A stretch of 25,810 nt of DNA, taken from contig JAJYGS010000016.1 of assembly GCA_021785055.1 (NCBI GenBank), positions 1 to 25,810 on the forward strand, read 5' to 3'. A program made the translations under genes and the position numbers. This document shows positions 15,318 to 24,252 of this stretch, piece by piece (position 1 is the stretch's first letter; the number at the start of each line of letters is the position of its first letter). The DNA comes from Nitrospirota bacterium. Its GTDB lineage: Bacteria; Nitrospirota; JACRHJ01. The notes beneath the pieces were generated by a model that saw only the letters and a list, made by a program, of their open reading frames with translations, had not been told where the DNA came from and made no database searches.

Positions 15318-16624
15318 AAAATTTGCGAATCTGCGCCCGGCATACAATAATTTTTCTCGCCGCAACGGCGGTATTTTCATTAGCGGTGCCGGCCTTTGCC
15401 CAAGGGCAGAAAATCACACCGTACGACGCGGATGCGCGGTATCGCGTGGGCCTTGAATTCATAAAAAAGGCCGATTACGCCCGCGCGCTCCACGAGCTGT
15501 CGATTGCGGCCAGGCTTAAGAAAGGGGACTACAAGGGAGAGGCGCGGATATACGACGCCGAAGGGATTGCTTATTACATGCAGGGCCTGAATATCGAGGC
15601 GCAGAGCGAGTTCGGCAAGGCCCTTTTAAAAGACCCAGGCGATATAGACGCACTGTATTATATCGGACTTATAAACTACAAGGTGAACGGCTATACAGCC
15701 GCCTCACGGTATTTTAACGAAATAATCGCAGCCGGTGAAAAAGACGCGAAGGCGAGGGATTCGCTGTTCAGGAAGTTTTTCAATCTGGGCATGGATTTCC
15801 AAAGCCGCGGCAAATCCAGTTCGGCGGCGGAGATGTTCGGAGAGGCGCTGGGCCTGAAGCCGGACGACCCGAAGACGCATTTCTACCGGGGACAGGACTT
15901 CATGGCGCTTGAACGATACCGCGACGCGGTCGCGGAATTCAGGAAGGCGCTTGCGCTGAAGCCCGGCATGACGGAGGCAAAGGTGCAGCTTGAGGCGTCT
16001 GAAAAACTGGCCGCAGAAGAGGCCGTGAAGGAGGCCGAAAGCGCCTCAGGCAAGGGCGAATATTACTCCGCCCAGAAGCTTTATAACCAGGCGGCGTCTT
16101 ACGACCCGTCCAACATGGATGCAAAAAAGGGAATGGCAAAGAGTTCGTCGCTGCTCGATGCCCGGACAAAGAAGGAATCCTCGAAGATAAAGTCGCTGAT
16201 TGAAAAGGGAGATTTTGCGGACGCGAAGGACGCGCTTGCGGCGTTAAAAAAACTGAACCCGGACTCGGACGAGGCGAAGTCATTATCTGCGGAGCTTGCC
16301 GCAAAATCCGCGCAAGCGATTAAAGAGCTGTTTTCAAAGGCAAAAAAGGCCGAGGCCGCCGAGGCCGTTTCAAGGGCGGAGGAATTCTATTTCAGAGTGC
16401 TTTTGATTGAGCCTTCAAACAAGGAAGCGGCAAACGACGAGCGGCTCATGCGCGAAAAGATAAACGACGAGTGGAAGAATGCGAAGGCGGCTGAGGCGGA
16501 TGGAAATCTTGCGCTGGCGGAGAAAAGCCTCGAAAAACTGGCCGTGTATACGCCGGACGACCCGATGGTAAAGGCCGAGTTGGGAAAAGTCATGGCCGGA
16601 ATCCGGGGCAAAAAAAAGCCATAA
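15314..16624 (+). CDS. Secreted tetratricopeptide-repeat protein
   Basis: 436 aa with a signal peptide (hydrophobic core FLAATAVFSLAVPAFA, likely cleaved after Ala29) and a series of TPR-like helical pairs through the rest, for example YRVGLEFIKKADYARALHELSIAARL, EFGKALLKDPGDIDALYYIGLINYK, AAEMFGEALGLKPDD and AVAEFRKALALKPG. Middle repeats are Ala/Lys/Glu-rich. It would act in the periplasm as a protein-interaction scaffold; the partner is unknown. It begins in an ATGA overlap with the regulator gene, so the two are translationally coupled. The final codons overlap a terminator hairpin serving the opposite strand. Confidence 0.8.
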   Translation: MKNLRICARHTIIFLAATAVFSLAVPAFAQGQKITPYDADARYRVGLEFIKKADYARALHELSIAARLKKGDYKGEARIYDAEGIAYYMQGLNIEAQSEFGKALLKDPGDIDALYYIGLINYKVNGYTAASRYFNEIIAAGEKDAKARDSLFRKFFNLGMDFQSRGKSSSAAEMFGEALGLKPDDPKTHFYRGQDFMALERYRDAVAEFRKALALKPGMTEAKVQLEASEKLAAEEAVKEAESASGKGEYYSAQKLYNQAASYDPSNMDAKKGMAKSSSLLDARTKKESSKIKSLIEKGDFADAKDALAALKKLNPDSDEAKSLSAELAAKSAQAIKELFSKAKKAEAAEAVSRAEEFYFRVLLIEPSNKEAANDERLMREKINDEWKNAKAAEADGNLALAEKSLEKLAVYTPDDPMVKAELGKVMAGIRGKKKP

Positions 16625-16648
16625 GCTGCAGACCGCCGCCCATGGCTT
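16611..16648 (-). terminator. Candidate intrinsic terminator of cydAB
   Basis: Read on the minus strand, AAGCCAT (16648-16642) pairs with ATGGCTT (16622-16616) around a 19-nt loop, followed by a run of seven T (16617-16611). It begins 27 bp after the cydB stop. No T-run follows on the plus strand, so it would act only on cydAB. The stem is short, so strength is uncertain. Confidence 0.45.
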
Positions 16649-16674
16649 AAAAACCAACTTTCATTCTGCCAATC

Positions 16675-17688
16675 TTAATATTCTTCCGGCACGGCCCGCC
16701 CCCGGAAACACCTGTAAATATATACAGTGTAAAATAACATGATAGGCACGCCTATCGCCACGACTATCAGCATGACGGTAAGAGTAAACCGGGAGTTCGA
16801 CGAGTTCATCACCGTAAGACTATAGGACGGGTCCAGCGTGGAAGGCACGAGGTCCGGGAAAAGGCCCGTGGCGGCCAGGCCTATAACGGACGCTATGGCA
16901 ATCGACGACGAGATGAACGCCTTCCCTGCGGCCCCCTTTTTCAGGTAAAGTTTAATGCCGATTATTGCCGCCGCCGCTATGACAACCAATATCCAGGGGA
17001 GCGGGTTTTCGAGATACCGCGCGAACAGGCCGCCCGCGAAGACGACGGTCAGCGCCGTAGCGGCAAGATACAGTATTACGAAAGCCGCCCATCCCCTTTC
17101 CGCCCATTTCAGGGCCTTTTCCTTAAGCCCTCCGTCGGTTTTAAGCGAGAGATATATGGCGCCGTGCATTATGAACGCAAAGAGAGAGAGCACTCCAACG
17201 AGCACGGAGTAAGGGTTGAGGAGAGTAAAGAAAGTCCCCGCATACTCCTTGCCCGCGTCCACCGGCACGCCGCGCAGTATGTTGCCGAACGCAACTCCCA
17301 GAAGCACCGCCGGAAGCAGGCTGCCTATGAATATCCCCGCCCCCCACGCCCTCCGCCAGCCGGCGCTTTCCACCTTGCCCCAGAACTCAACCGATACCGC
17401 ACGCAGGATCAGCGCAGTCAAAAGCAGCATCAACGCGAGATAGAACCCTGAGAATACCGTCGCATATGCCTCCGGGAACGCTGCGAATATCGCGCCGCCG
17501 CCGGTTAAGAGCCAGACCTCGTTGCCGTCCCAGAACGGCCCGATTGCGCTTACCATCGCCCCGCGCTCCGCATCGTCTTTTGCGAAAACGCTCAATATGC
17601 CGACGCCGAGGTCGAATCCGTCGAGCACGGCGTAGCCTATGAACAACACCGCAAGCAGGAGAAACCATATCGTCTGAAGCGTGAACAT
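16675..17688 (-). CDS. cydB: Cytochrome bd quinol oxidase subunit II
   Basis: Inner-membrane subunit of the bd oxidase that passes electrons from quinol to oxygen. The 337-aa product has eight or nine hydrophobic segments. Family signatures are the N-terminal FLLLAVLFIGYAVLDGFDLGVG, GPFWDGNEVWLLTGGGAIFAAFP, and AVSVEFWGK near residue 100. The C-terminal half repeats the two-transmembrane pattern and ends in a short polar tail. ATG17688 follows a G-run Shine-Dalgarno (AAAGGGGGG). It lies 64 bp after cydA on the same strand. No cydX or cydDC is seen beside it. Confidence 0.96.
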   Translation of the reverse strand: MFTLQTIWFLLLAVLFIGYAVLDGFDLGVGILSVFAKDDAERGAMVSAIGPFWDGNEVWLLTGGGAIFAAFPEAYATVFSGFYLALMLLLTALILRAVSVEFWGKVESAGWRRAWGAGIFIGSLLPAVLLGVAFGNILRGVPVDAGKEYAGTFFTLLNPYSVLVGVLSLFAFIMHGAIYLSLKTDGGLKEKALKWAERGWAAFVILYLAATALTVVFAGGLFARYLENPLPWILVVIAAAAIIGIKLYLKKGAAGKAFISSSIAIASVIGLAATGLFPDLVPSTLDPSYSLTVMNSSNSRFTLTVMLIVVAIGVPIMLFYTVYIYRCFRGRAVPEEY

Positions 17689-17752
17689 AAAATTACCCCC
17701 CTTTGTGACCTATGGGTTCCGAGGTTTCAAATATCAGCCCCGGCCCACGTTT

Positions 17753-19102
17753 CTATGCCGCGCGCGCGGGTGACGGGGTTTCAAAAACCGCGGTTGCGGG
17801 GATGGATTCCATGCCCTTTTCCGCCTCGCGCCTGACAAGATATATCCATGCCCACAGGAGTCCGGCATATACCGTGCAAAGGAGGATTATGGAAAATAGC
17901 ACGTCCCCTGCCGGGACCACGGGAGAAAACGCCTGGTTTGTCCTCATCAGCCCCTGTACGATCCACGGCTGACGCCCCATCTCCGCCGAAACCCAGCCGA
18001 GCTCGTTTGCGATAATGGGCGCGGGTATGGAATACAGGGCGAGGTTAAGGAACCGGGGGCTGTCGATAATCCTTCCGCGCGCGAGGAGATACAGACCGGC
18101 GAGCGTAAGGATTATCATATACATACCAAGGAACACCATACCCCGGAAGGTAAGGAATGTCGCCGCAATGGGCGGCCAGTCGGTCTTAGGCACGCAGTCG
18201 AGCCCCTTGACCACCGCGTTGAAATTTCCGAAGGCGAGGTAGCTTAAGAGGTCCGGAATCTGAATGCTCGCGTTGAGGCCGCCTTTGCCGGGTATGCCGA
18301 ATATACATAGCGGCGCCCTTGCGGTAGTCTTATATAGCGCTTCGAATGCCGCGAGTTTTACCGGCTGCGTGCGGGCGACCTGGAGCATGTGGATATGGCC
18401 GGCAATAGGCTGGACAAGAGAAAAGAACGCCGCCGCGACAAGGGAGACGACGAGAGACTTTTTTGCGAGCTGGACGCTTTTGCCTTTCTTGAGAAGCCAT
18501 GCGCTGATGCCCATGACAAAGAACGAACCCGTGACAAGCGCGGCGATTATCACGTGCACGTAACGCCTCAGCGTGGAGGGGTTAAAGAGGGCCGCCCAGA
18601 AATCGACCATGTGCGCCTTCCCGTTTACTATCACGTAGCCCGCGGGCGTCTGCATCCAGGAGCTTGCGACGATTATCCAGAAGGCGGAAAGCGTCGAGCC
18701 GAACGCGACCATCAGGGACGCGAACCACAGGGCCTTCCTGGAAACCCGCTTCTCGCCGAACACCAGGAGCGCAAGGAAGAACGATTCGAGGAAGAATGAG
18801 AAAATCACCTCCGCCGCAAGCGGCGCGCCGAATACGTCGCCGACGTACCTTGAGTAGGACGCCCAGTTCGTGCCGAACTGGAACTCCATCGTGATGCCTG
18901 TAGCCACGCCGACAACAAAACCTATCGCGAATATGCGCGTCCAGAAACGGGACATCCGCCAGTAGCTTTCGTCGCCGGTCTTTAAATACGCCGACTTCAT
19001 GTAGAATATCAGCCACGACATGCCGATAGTCAGAGGCGGGAAAATAAAATGGAAGCCCGCCGTCAGTCCGAACTGGATGCGGGAAAGAAGCGCGGTATCC
19101 AC
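17753..19102 (-). CDS. cydA: Cytochrome bd quinol oxidase subunit I
   Basis: Catalytic haem-bearing subunit of bd oxidase, which reduces oxygen to water with quinol electrons at high affinity. 449 aa. His18 in LTAGFHFIFPPLTIG is the expected haem b595 ligand; His in RYVHVIIAALVTGSFFVMG is a haem b558 ligand and Met in the GWVSAEMGRQPW region the other candidate. Glutamates of the proton path are visible in AAEVIFSFFLESFF. The GRQPWIVQGLMRT signature is intact. The periplasmic Q-loop is of the short type. The start is GTG19102, with GGAGG at 19113-19109. It follows rubrerythrin by 43 bp and precedes cydB. Confidence 0.96.
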   Translation of the reverse strand: MDTALLSRIQFGLTAGFHFIFPPLTIGMSWLIFYMKSAYLKTGDESYWRMSRFWTRIFAIGFVVGVATGITMEFQFGTNWASYSRYVGDVFGAPLAAEVIFSFFLESFFLALLVFGEKRVSRKALWFASLMVAFGSTLSAFWIIVASSWMQTPAGYVIVNGKAHMVDFWAALFNPSTLRRYVHVIIAALVTGSFFVMGISAWLLKKGKSVQLAKKSLVVSLVAAAFFSLVQPIAGHIHMLQVARTQPVKLAAFEALYKTTARAPLCIFGIPGKGGLNASIQIPDLLSYLAFGNFNAVVKGLDCVPKTDWPPIAATFLTFRGMVFLGMYMIILTLAGLYLLARGRIIDSPRFLNLALYSIPAPIIANELGWVSAEMGRQPWIVQGLMRTNQAFSPVVPAGDVLFSIILLCTVYAGLLWAWIYLVRREAEKGMESIPATAVFETPSPARAA

Positions 19103-19119
19103 CGTCTACCTCCTTATTG

Positions 19120-19141
19120 GGTTATAACCATTAATATAGCA
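19120..19141 (-). promoter_or_regulatory. Candidate cydA promoter with GGTTATAACC palindrome
   Basis: On the minus strand TGCTATATT (19141-19133) resembles an extended -10 element, and the perfect palindrome GGTTATAACC (19129-19120) would cover the start of transcription. No clear -35 is present. The palindrome could be an operator; it does not match the FNR consensus and only loosely recalls a PerR box. Confidence 0.35.
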
Positions 19142-19145
19142 GAAT

Positions 19146-19565
19146 TTATTTGAAATACCTGTCCAGCAGGCCCTGGAGCATCCTGGCGTGACGCGCCTCG
19201 TCGCGCGAGGACTCGTCGAAGAAGTCGTGCGCCGGGTCTATGTCGTTTTCCTTGGCCTTCCGGGCCGCCGCCTTCTTGCCGTTGTTCGCACCTATCTCGC
19301 CCTTTATCATCCGCTCTATGTTCTCCTTTGTGCTCTCGGATATGAGCCCGTTCATCTCCGCGAACTGCGCCGCGTGCATCGCCTCTTCCCAGGCTATTGT
19401 CTTTAGCGTCCCGGCGACCTCCGGGTAACCCTCCCTCTGCGCCGCGCGGGCCATGGCGAGATAAAGGCCCACCTCCGTCGTCTCGCCCTTGAAGTTCATC
19501 GCCACGTCTTCCTCCACCACCGTCCCTTTTGCAAACCCTATCTTGTGCTCGTTGATAATCTCCAT
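19146..19565 (-). CDS. Rubrerythrin (no rubredoxin domain)
   Basis: 139-aa ferritin-like di-iron protein, expected to reduce hydrogen peroxide in the cytoplasm. The four-helix bundle carries the metal ligands: GETTEV in helix 1 (Glu28, Glu31), EEAMH in helix 2 (Glu60, Glu61, His64), and [10 protein letters not shown] near the C-terminus. No CxxCG pair is present, so the C-terminal rubredoxin domain of classical rubrerythrin is missing and electrons must come from a separate donor. The start ATG19565 has AGGAG about 9 bp upstream; an earlier in-frame ATG would overlap perR. It lies 14 bp after perR, so the sensor and the enzyme are probably co-transcribed. Confidence 0.92.
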   Translation of the reverse strand: MEIINEHKIGFAKGTVVEEDVAMNFKGETTEVGLYLAMARAAQREGYPEVAGTLKTIAWEEAMHAAQFAEMNGLISESTKENIERMIKGEIGANNGKKAAARKAKENDIDPAHDFFDESSRDEARHARMLQGLLDRYFK

Positions 19566-19579
19566 GCCTGTCTCCTTTG

Positions 19580-19990
19580 TCAGTCGTTGTTTTTCTTTTT
19601 GTTTCTGCACTTCGGGCACAGCCCGTAGAACTCCACGTGCCGTCCGCTTATCATATACCCCTGCGCCTTTTCATCGGGGACATCCAACTGGAAATCCATA
19701 TGGATGTCCACTATCTTCTTGCATTCCATGCATATCAGGTGATGATGAAGCATTACGTTCGGGTCGTAGCGTTTCCTCTCGTCGTCGATGTTCAGCTCCC
19801 AGACGCGGTCGAGGTCTTTCAGCGTCTGGAGCGTGTTGTAGACGGTCGTGAAGGAAATCATCGGGTATTGTTTGCGGACCGCGTCGAATATGGCCTCGGC
19901 GGACGGGTGCGACGTGTTGCCCTCAAGGTATTTCAGAATTGCCGCCCTCTGCGGCGTCATTTTTATTTTTTTTACATTGTCTTCCGGCAT
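19580..19990 (-). CDS. perR: Peroxide-responsive repressor PerR (Fur family)
   Basis: 136-aa Fur-family metalloregulator. The winged helix spans about residues 8-75 ([29 protein letters not shown]). The regulatory site has His28, Asp76, His82, His84 and Asp95, with the same relative spacing as B. subtilis PerR His37, Asp85, His91, His93 and Asp104. Asp at the last position is the PerR-type choice over Glu of Fur and permits iron-catalysed histidine oxidation by peroxide. The structural zinc site is Cys87/Cys90 and Cys125/Cys128. AAGGGA precedes the ATG. It is the first gene of perR-rubrerythrin and is likely autoregulated through the palindrome at 20024-20036. Confidence 0.92.
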   Translation of the reverse strand: MPEDNVKKIKMTPQRAAILKYLEGNTSHPSAEAIFDAVRKQYPMISFTTVYNTLQTLKDLDRVWELNIDDERKRYDPNVMLHHHLICMECKKIVDIHMDFQLDVPDEKAQGYMISGRHVEFYGLCPKCRNKKKNND

Positions 19991-20023
19991 GTCATATCCC
20001 TTAAAGTGATTTAATTGTTACTT

Positions 20024-20056
20024 TGTAATCATTACATATTAGCGGTAAATTGTCAA
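20024..20056 (-). promoter_or_regulatory. perR promoter with candidate PerR box
   Basis: On the minus strand a perfect -35 TTGACA (20056-20051) is followed after 16 bp by TAATGA (20034-20029). That -10 lies inside the 13-bp inverted repeat TGTAAT-G-ATTACA (20036-20024). This has the 6-1-6 architecture of Fur/PerR operators (compare TTATAATnATTATAA), so a bound repressor would block polymerase. Confidence 0.6.
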
Positions 20057-20094
20057 GCGGGAATTTTAAAGGGGGCTTTAATTGCGGGGCAATC

Positions 20095-23000
20095 TTATTC
20101 GAGTGCGGTATCTTTTCTGCCGGAGCCGAACCTCCCGTAGCGGAGGGAAAGCGCCGGCAGGAGCAGTAGATTAAGCGATGTAGATGTGAACAGGCCGCCA
20201 AGTATCACCACGGCAAGCGGGCCTTCTATCTCCCGGCCCGGTGCGTTGCTGCCGAGGGCCAGGGGCAGAAGCCCAAGCGCGGTCACGAGAGCCGTCATAA
20301 GTATCGGCGCGAGTCTTTCGGACGCGCCTTTTATGGACGTCCGGGCGCCCCACTCAATACCCTCGGCGCCGACAAGATGCTCGTAATGAGAAATCAGCAT
20401 TATCGAGTTTCGGAGCGTTATCCCGAACAGGGTTACAAAGCCGACCATAGAGCCGAGGGACATCTCGCCCCCGGAGACGAGCACCGCGACAACCCCGCCG
20501 ACAAGCGCGAAGGGAAGGTTCAATACGAGCAGGAGCAGGTTTCTAAAGCCGGTAACTATCGAAAGAAGCAGAATTATCCCCGCGCCCGCCATGAGGGAGT
20601 GGACGATTAAGTCGCGCCGGGATTTTGCTTCCGCCTGGGCCGCGCCGGTAAATTCAAAATAGCCCCCCGCGGGAAGCCGGACTTCGGCCCTTATCTTTCT
20701 TTCGGCCTCTTTTACGAACGAATTCAAGTCCCGCCCGCTTACGCTGCACGTTACCGCCTGCATCCTCCTCGCCCCCTGGTGCAGGACGATATACCGTCCG
20801 GGGATTTCGCGTATGTCCGCAAGCCGGCCAAGCCTCACGTATGCCCCGGATGGGCTTTTCAGCGTAAGCCTGCCGACCGAGGATGCCTTTCCTCTTTCGC
20901 GCGGAGGCAGGATGACGGAGACATTGAAGCTTCTGTTCCCCTCGTATACCTTGCCGACGACAGTCCCCTGGTAGGCGGTCCGCACCGCGTCCATTACGCC
21001 GACGGGGTCGAAGCCCCATCTGGCGAGGCTGGCCTTGTTTAAGTTAATCGACATCTCCGGCATGCCCGGCACGGACTGCACCTGCACGCCGGATGCGCCC
21101 CGGATTCCGTTCAAGACGGCGGCGACCCGGCCTGCCTCCACGTCCAGGTCTCCAAGGTTTTTACCGTATATGTTAACAACGACAGGGGCGACATATCCGG
21201 ATATGGTCTCGCCAATGCGTTCGGTAAGAAATGTGTCCACCTCGAAGTTCGCGCCGGGGAATTTCTTGAGTGCGTCATCAATCTGCGCCCTGGCCTTTTC
21301 GATATCGCTCCCGTTTAAGCGTTTTAAATCCACCTCCATCTCGCTCTGATGCGTGCCGTGTATGTCGTCCTCCTCCGGCGCGCGGCCTGCCCTTTGGGCG
21401 ACGGTCTTTACGTATGGAATCTTGAGAAGTTCATTAGTTACCCGCCGCCCAAGCCGCATGGATTCCTCAAGAGAAGTGCCCGGGAGCATGTTCATGTGGA
21501 CTATAAAATGCCCCTCGTGGAGCCGCGGCAGGAACGTGCCGCCTATGAGGAATACGAGGGACAGCCCTATAAGCGTAAGGGCGGCAGAGGCGATAATCGC
21601 CGCCTTGAAATGCCTCTCCACGCCTTCGAGGGCGGACGTGTATCTTTTCTTCAGCCATGCGACCACGGGCGGTTCCTGCTCATTGAGCCGATGCCGGAGC
21701 AGCAGGTAGGAGAGCGCGGGGACGACCGTGAGCGCCACGGAGAGCGAGGCCAGGATGGCGAAGATATAAGCCGCGCCGAGCGGTCTGAACAGTCTTCCCG
21801 CCACGCCGGACATGGTGAGTATCGGCACGAATACGAGCATGACCGCAAACGTTGCATATACCACCGCGCTCCGAACCTCCAGGGATGCGTCCTTCACCAC
21901 CTGCCAGGCCGGGCGCGGGCGTTCCAGACGGCGGTTCTCTACAAGCCGCCTCATGATGTTCTCGACGTCGATTACGGCGTCGTCCACGACCTCGCCTATG
22001 GCAATGGCCAGGCCGCCGATGGTCATAAGGTTCAGGCCGAACCCGAACCTGTCCAGGACTATCGCGCCGGCCAGGAGGGAGAGCGGTATCGCTGTGCAGG
22101 AGACCGCCGCCGCCCGGAGATTAAAGAGAAAAAGGAACAAAACCATTACGGCGAGGACTGCGCCGATGAGAAGGGAAGTTCTTAAGTTATGGAGCGCCGT
22201 GTCTATGAAGCTCGCGGGGCGGAAGATTGTCCTCGCGGTTATCCCGTTTGAGTCGAGAGCCGGTTTAAGCTCGGCCAGGGCCTTCTCTATTCCCTTCGTA
22301 ACCCGAAGCGTATTTGCGCCGTACTGCTCCGAGATAAGGATCTGCACCCCCGGCTGTCCCATAACGCTCGCCATGCCGGTAGGCGGCGAGGGAGCTTCCG
22401 TTACGCGCGCAACGTCCCGAAGCATAAGCGGCGCTCCACCGTGAAAGGCCACGACCGTATCACCGATGCCCTCCGCCGTAACGGGCGCGCCTTCGGTTCT
22501 GAGGACTATGCGCTGGTTTTTCGTATCTGCAAACCCGGCGCCTTTTATTCCTGTGGCGTTCCGCGCGGCGGCCAATACGTCGCTTAGCGAGACGCCGTAT
22601 TTTACAAGCCGCCTGGGAATGACCTGCACCTGGAACTGCCGTTCCTCGCCTCCGTGGACGACGACCTTCGATACGCCGGGCACCGCCATGAGCCTCTGGC
22701 CAATCGTCCAGAACGCCGCCGTCCGAAGGTCCATAAGCGAGAGCCTCGCGGACGTCAGACCGACGACCATCACTATGCTTGTAGATGAAGTGAGCGGGAC
22801 AATGACAGGGTTCCCGGCCTCGCGCGGCAGGCTGGCGGCGATGGTGGAGAGGCGCTCTGATACGAACTGCCTGTCCTTCAAGATGTCGCTTCCGGACTTG
22901 AAGACGACCGTGATTACGGATAGGCCCTGGATGGAACTTGAGCGAACCGTCTTCACTCCGAGTATCCCGCTTACAGCCGTTTCTATCGGCTGGGTAACGA

Positions 23001-23190
23001 GCAGCTCCACCTGCTCCGGCGAGAGGCCGGGGCTTTCGGTCTGTATCGTTACCGTCGGCGGCGCAAACTCCGGGAAGACGTCATACCTCGCGCGCTCAAG
23101 GGTATAGAGGCCGTAGCCCAGGAGCAGGCATGCCAGCGCAACGACTATCCACCTGCGCCTTATGGAAAATCCGACAATTGAACTCAGCAT
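20095..23190 (-). CDS. HME-type RND efflux pump (CzcA/CusA-like)
   Basis: 1031-aa inner-membrane proton antiporter of the heavy-metal-efflux RND group. The layout is typical: one N-terminal transmembrane helix, a large periplasmic loop, six helices, a second periplasmic loop, then five helices. Near residues 397-411 the proton-relay helix reads AIGEVVDDAVIDVEN, with Asp403, Asp404, Asp408 and Glu410. The CzcA pattern DFGxxxDGAxxxxEN lacks its first Asp here (Ala397). This matches neither the zinc/cobalt nor the copper/silver signature, so the substrate is open. Other signatures are RYDVFPEFAPPTV and GTFLPRLHEGHF. It starts 9 bp after the adaptor gene without an obvious Shine-Dalgarno, suggesting coupling. 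Confidence 0.92.
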   Translation of the reverse strand: MLSSIVGFSIRRRWIVVALACLLLGYGLYTLERARYDVFPEFAPPTVTIQTESPGLSPEQVELLVTQPIETAVSGILGVKTVRSSSIQGLSVITVVFKSGSDILKDRQFVSERLSTIAASLPREAGNPVIVPLTSSTSIVMVVGLTSARLSLMDLRTAAFWTIGQRLMAVPGVSKVVVHGGEERQFQVQVIPRRLVKYGVSLSDVLAAARNATGIKGAGFADTKNQRIVLRTEGAPVTAEGIGDTVVAFHGGAPLMLRDVARVTEAPSPPTGMASVMGQPGVQILISEQYGANTLRVTKGIEKALAELKPALDSNGITARTIFRPASFIDTALHNLRTSLLIGAVLAVMVLFLFLFNLRAAAVSCTAIPLSLLAGAIVLDRFGFGLNLMTIGGLAIAIGEVVDDAVIDVENIMRRLVENRRLERPRPAWQVVKDASLEVRSAVVYATFAVMLVFVPILTMSGVAGRLFRPLGAAYIFAILASLSVALTVVPALSYLLLRHRLNEQEPPVVAWLKKRYTSALEGVERHFKAAIIASAALTLIGLSLVFLIGGTFLPRLHEGHFIVHMNMLPGTSLEESMRLGRRVTNELLKIPYVKTVAQRAGRAPEEDDIHGTHQSEMEVDLKRLNGSDIEKARAQIDDALKKFPGANFEVDTFLTERIGETISGYVAPVVVNIYGKNLGDLDVEAGRVAAVLNGIRGASGVQVQSVPGMPEMSINLNKASLARWGFDPVGVMDAVRTAYQGTVVGKVYEGNRSFNVSVILPPRERGKASSVGRLTLKSPSGAYVRLGRLADIREIPGRYIVLHQGARRMQAVTCSVSGRDLNSFVKEAERKIRAEVRLPAGGYFEFTGAAQAEAKSRRDLIVHSLMAGAGIILLLSIVTGFRNLLLLVLNLPFALVGGVVAVLVSGGEMSLGSMVGFVTLFGITLRNSIMLISHYEHLVGAEGIEWGARTSIKGASERLAPILMTALVTALGLLPLALGSNAPGREIEGPLAVVILGGLFTSTSLNLLLLPALSLRYGRFGSGRKDTALE

Positions 23191-23199
23191 GGGTGCCGT

Positions 23200-24252
23200 T
23201 TAATCCCCGTCTCCTCCCTTGCCGCCCGCGGGCTTTGCGAGGAACTCCTGCGAGAGGAGCGTCTCCGCGCCCTTTATGACAATTTTATCCGTCGAAGAAA
23301 AGCCGCCCGATACGAACCATCCGCCGTCCACGGGATATTCCGAGGAGACCTCGCGGCGCGTGAAGGTAACCTGGCCTGCGGTCTGTCCACCGGCCTCGAC
23401 ATATGCCCAGGCGCGCCCCTGCCACCATACGACGGCGGAGGCGGGGATAAAAAGACCGCTTGCGGGCCGGCCCGTCGGGAAAACTGCGGACGCGCTCATT
23501 CCGGGGACGAGGCCGGTCTTTGCCGAAGCGGCGTAGAAAAAGCTGATTCCCTGAATCTGCGGGTTGGTTCGCGGGGCAAGGGAGATGAATCGCGCAGTTA
23601 TAGTCTTACCCGAAGGCGCGATAATCTTAAGCCCCGCAGGGGGCGTATTGGAGACGTAGTCCTGCGGCAGGGTGACCTGCAAAAGCACGTCCCGGCGCGT
23701 CTCCAGCCTGAAAAAGGGCTTCGTCTCGTTCCATGCCCCGCCCGCGAGCACGCTTCCGAACTGCTGGTTCGCGCTCATCTCTATCGCCTGGATGTTCCCT
23801 TTCGCCAGCTCATACTCCGACTCGTCCGCGCGGAAGGCCGCCTCCGCGGCCTGGTATGCCTTCGGAGAGACGTTCTTCTCGTCGTAAAGTTTCTTCATCC
23901 GCGAGTATTCCGCGCGGGTAGTTTCAAGGACGGCCCCGGCCTTTTCCGCCCCGGCCTTTGCAGTCAGATAGTTTTTTCTTAAGTCTACCAAATCCCCGGT
24001 GTCGAGCACTGTCACGAAGGCGTGCGTCTGTCCGCGGTAGACGTAAGGTTTCGGAGTTCCTGTCTTTATCCCGGCGCTTTCCTGCATCTGCCGGTTTAAC
24101 GTCACGACGCCTGCCTGGGCAGCCGGGGCAGTTGGCGCGGATGTTTCGCGCTCCTCTCCTTTGCCGCCCGCGGGCAGGAAGCGCCATACAAGAAAGGCGG
24201 CCAGGGCGATGAATATTAACAGCATGATTACAAATTTGCTTCTTCGTGTCAT
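23200..24252 (-). CDS. RND efflux periplasmic adaptor subunit
   Basis: 350-aa membrane-fusion protein linking the RND pump to the outer-membrane channel. An N-terminal anchor (about 7-25) is followed by a low-complexity linker, a helical hairpin (about 90-165), a beta-barrel region (RRDVLLQVTLPQDYV) and a membrane-proximal region. The GxVxxVxVxxGxxVxKGQ half of the lipoyl domain is not recognisable, so that domain is reduced. Conserved-looking blocks are QGISFFYAASAKTGLVPGMSASAVFP, IPASAVVWWQGRAWAYVEAG, and VDGGWFVSGGF. It overlaps the upstream outer-membrane gene by 4 bp (ATGA) and precedes the pump gene by 9 bp. Confidence 0.88.
   Translation of the reverse strand: MTRRSKFVIMLLIFIALAAFLVWRFLPAGGKGEERETSAPTAPAAQAGVVTLNRQMQESAGIKTGTPKPYVYRGQTHAFVTVLDTGDLVDLRKNYLTAKAGAEKAGAVLETTRAEYSRMKKLYDEKNVSPKAYQAAEAAFRADESEYELAKGNIQAIEMSANQQFGSVLAGGAWNETKPFFRLETRRDVLLQVTLPQDYVSNTPPAGLKIIAPSGKTITARFISLAPRTNPQIQGISFFYAASAKTGLVPGMSASAVFPTGRPASGLFIPASAVVWWQGRAWAYVEAGGQTAGQVTFTRREVSSEYPVDGGWFVSGGFSSTDKIVIKGAETLLSQEFLAKPAGGKGGDGD

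Noticed and set aside
19103..19145. FNR-type site (TTGAT-N4-ATCAA) upstream of cydA
   Set aside because: No such sequence occurs in this gap or elsewhere upstream of the window's oxygen-related genes.
20066..20094. Hairpins after the RND pump gene as a terminator
   Set aside because: TTAAAG/CTTTAA and ATTGC/GCAAT stems exist on the minus strand but no T-run follows either of them.
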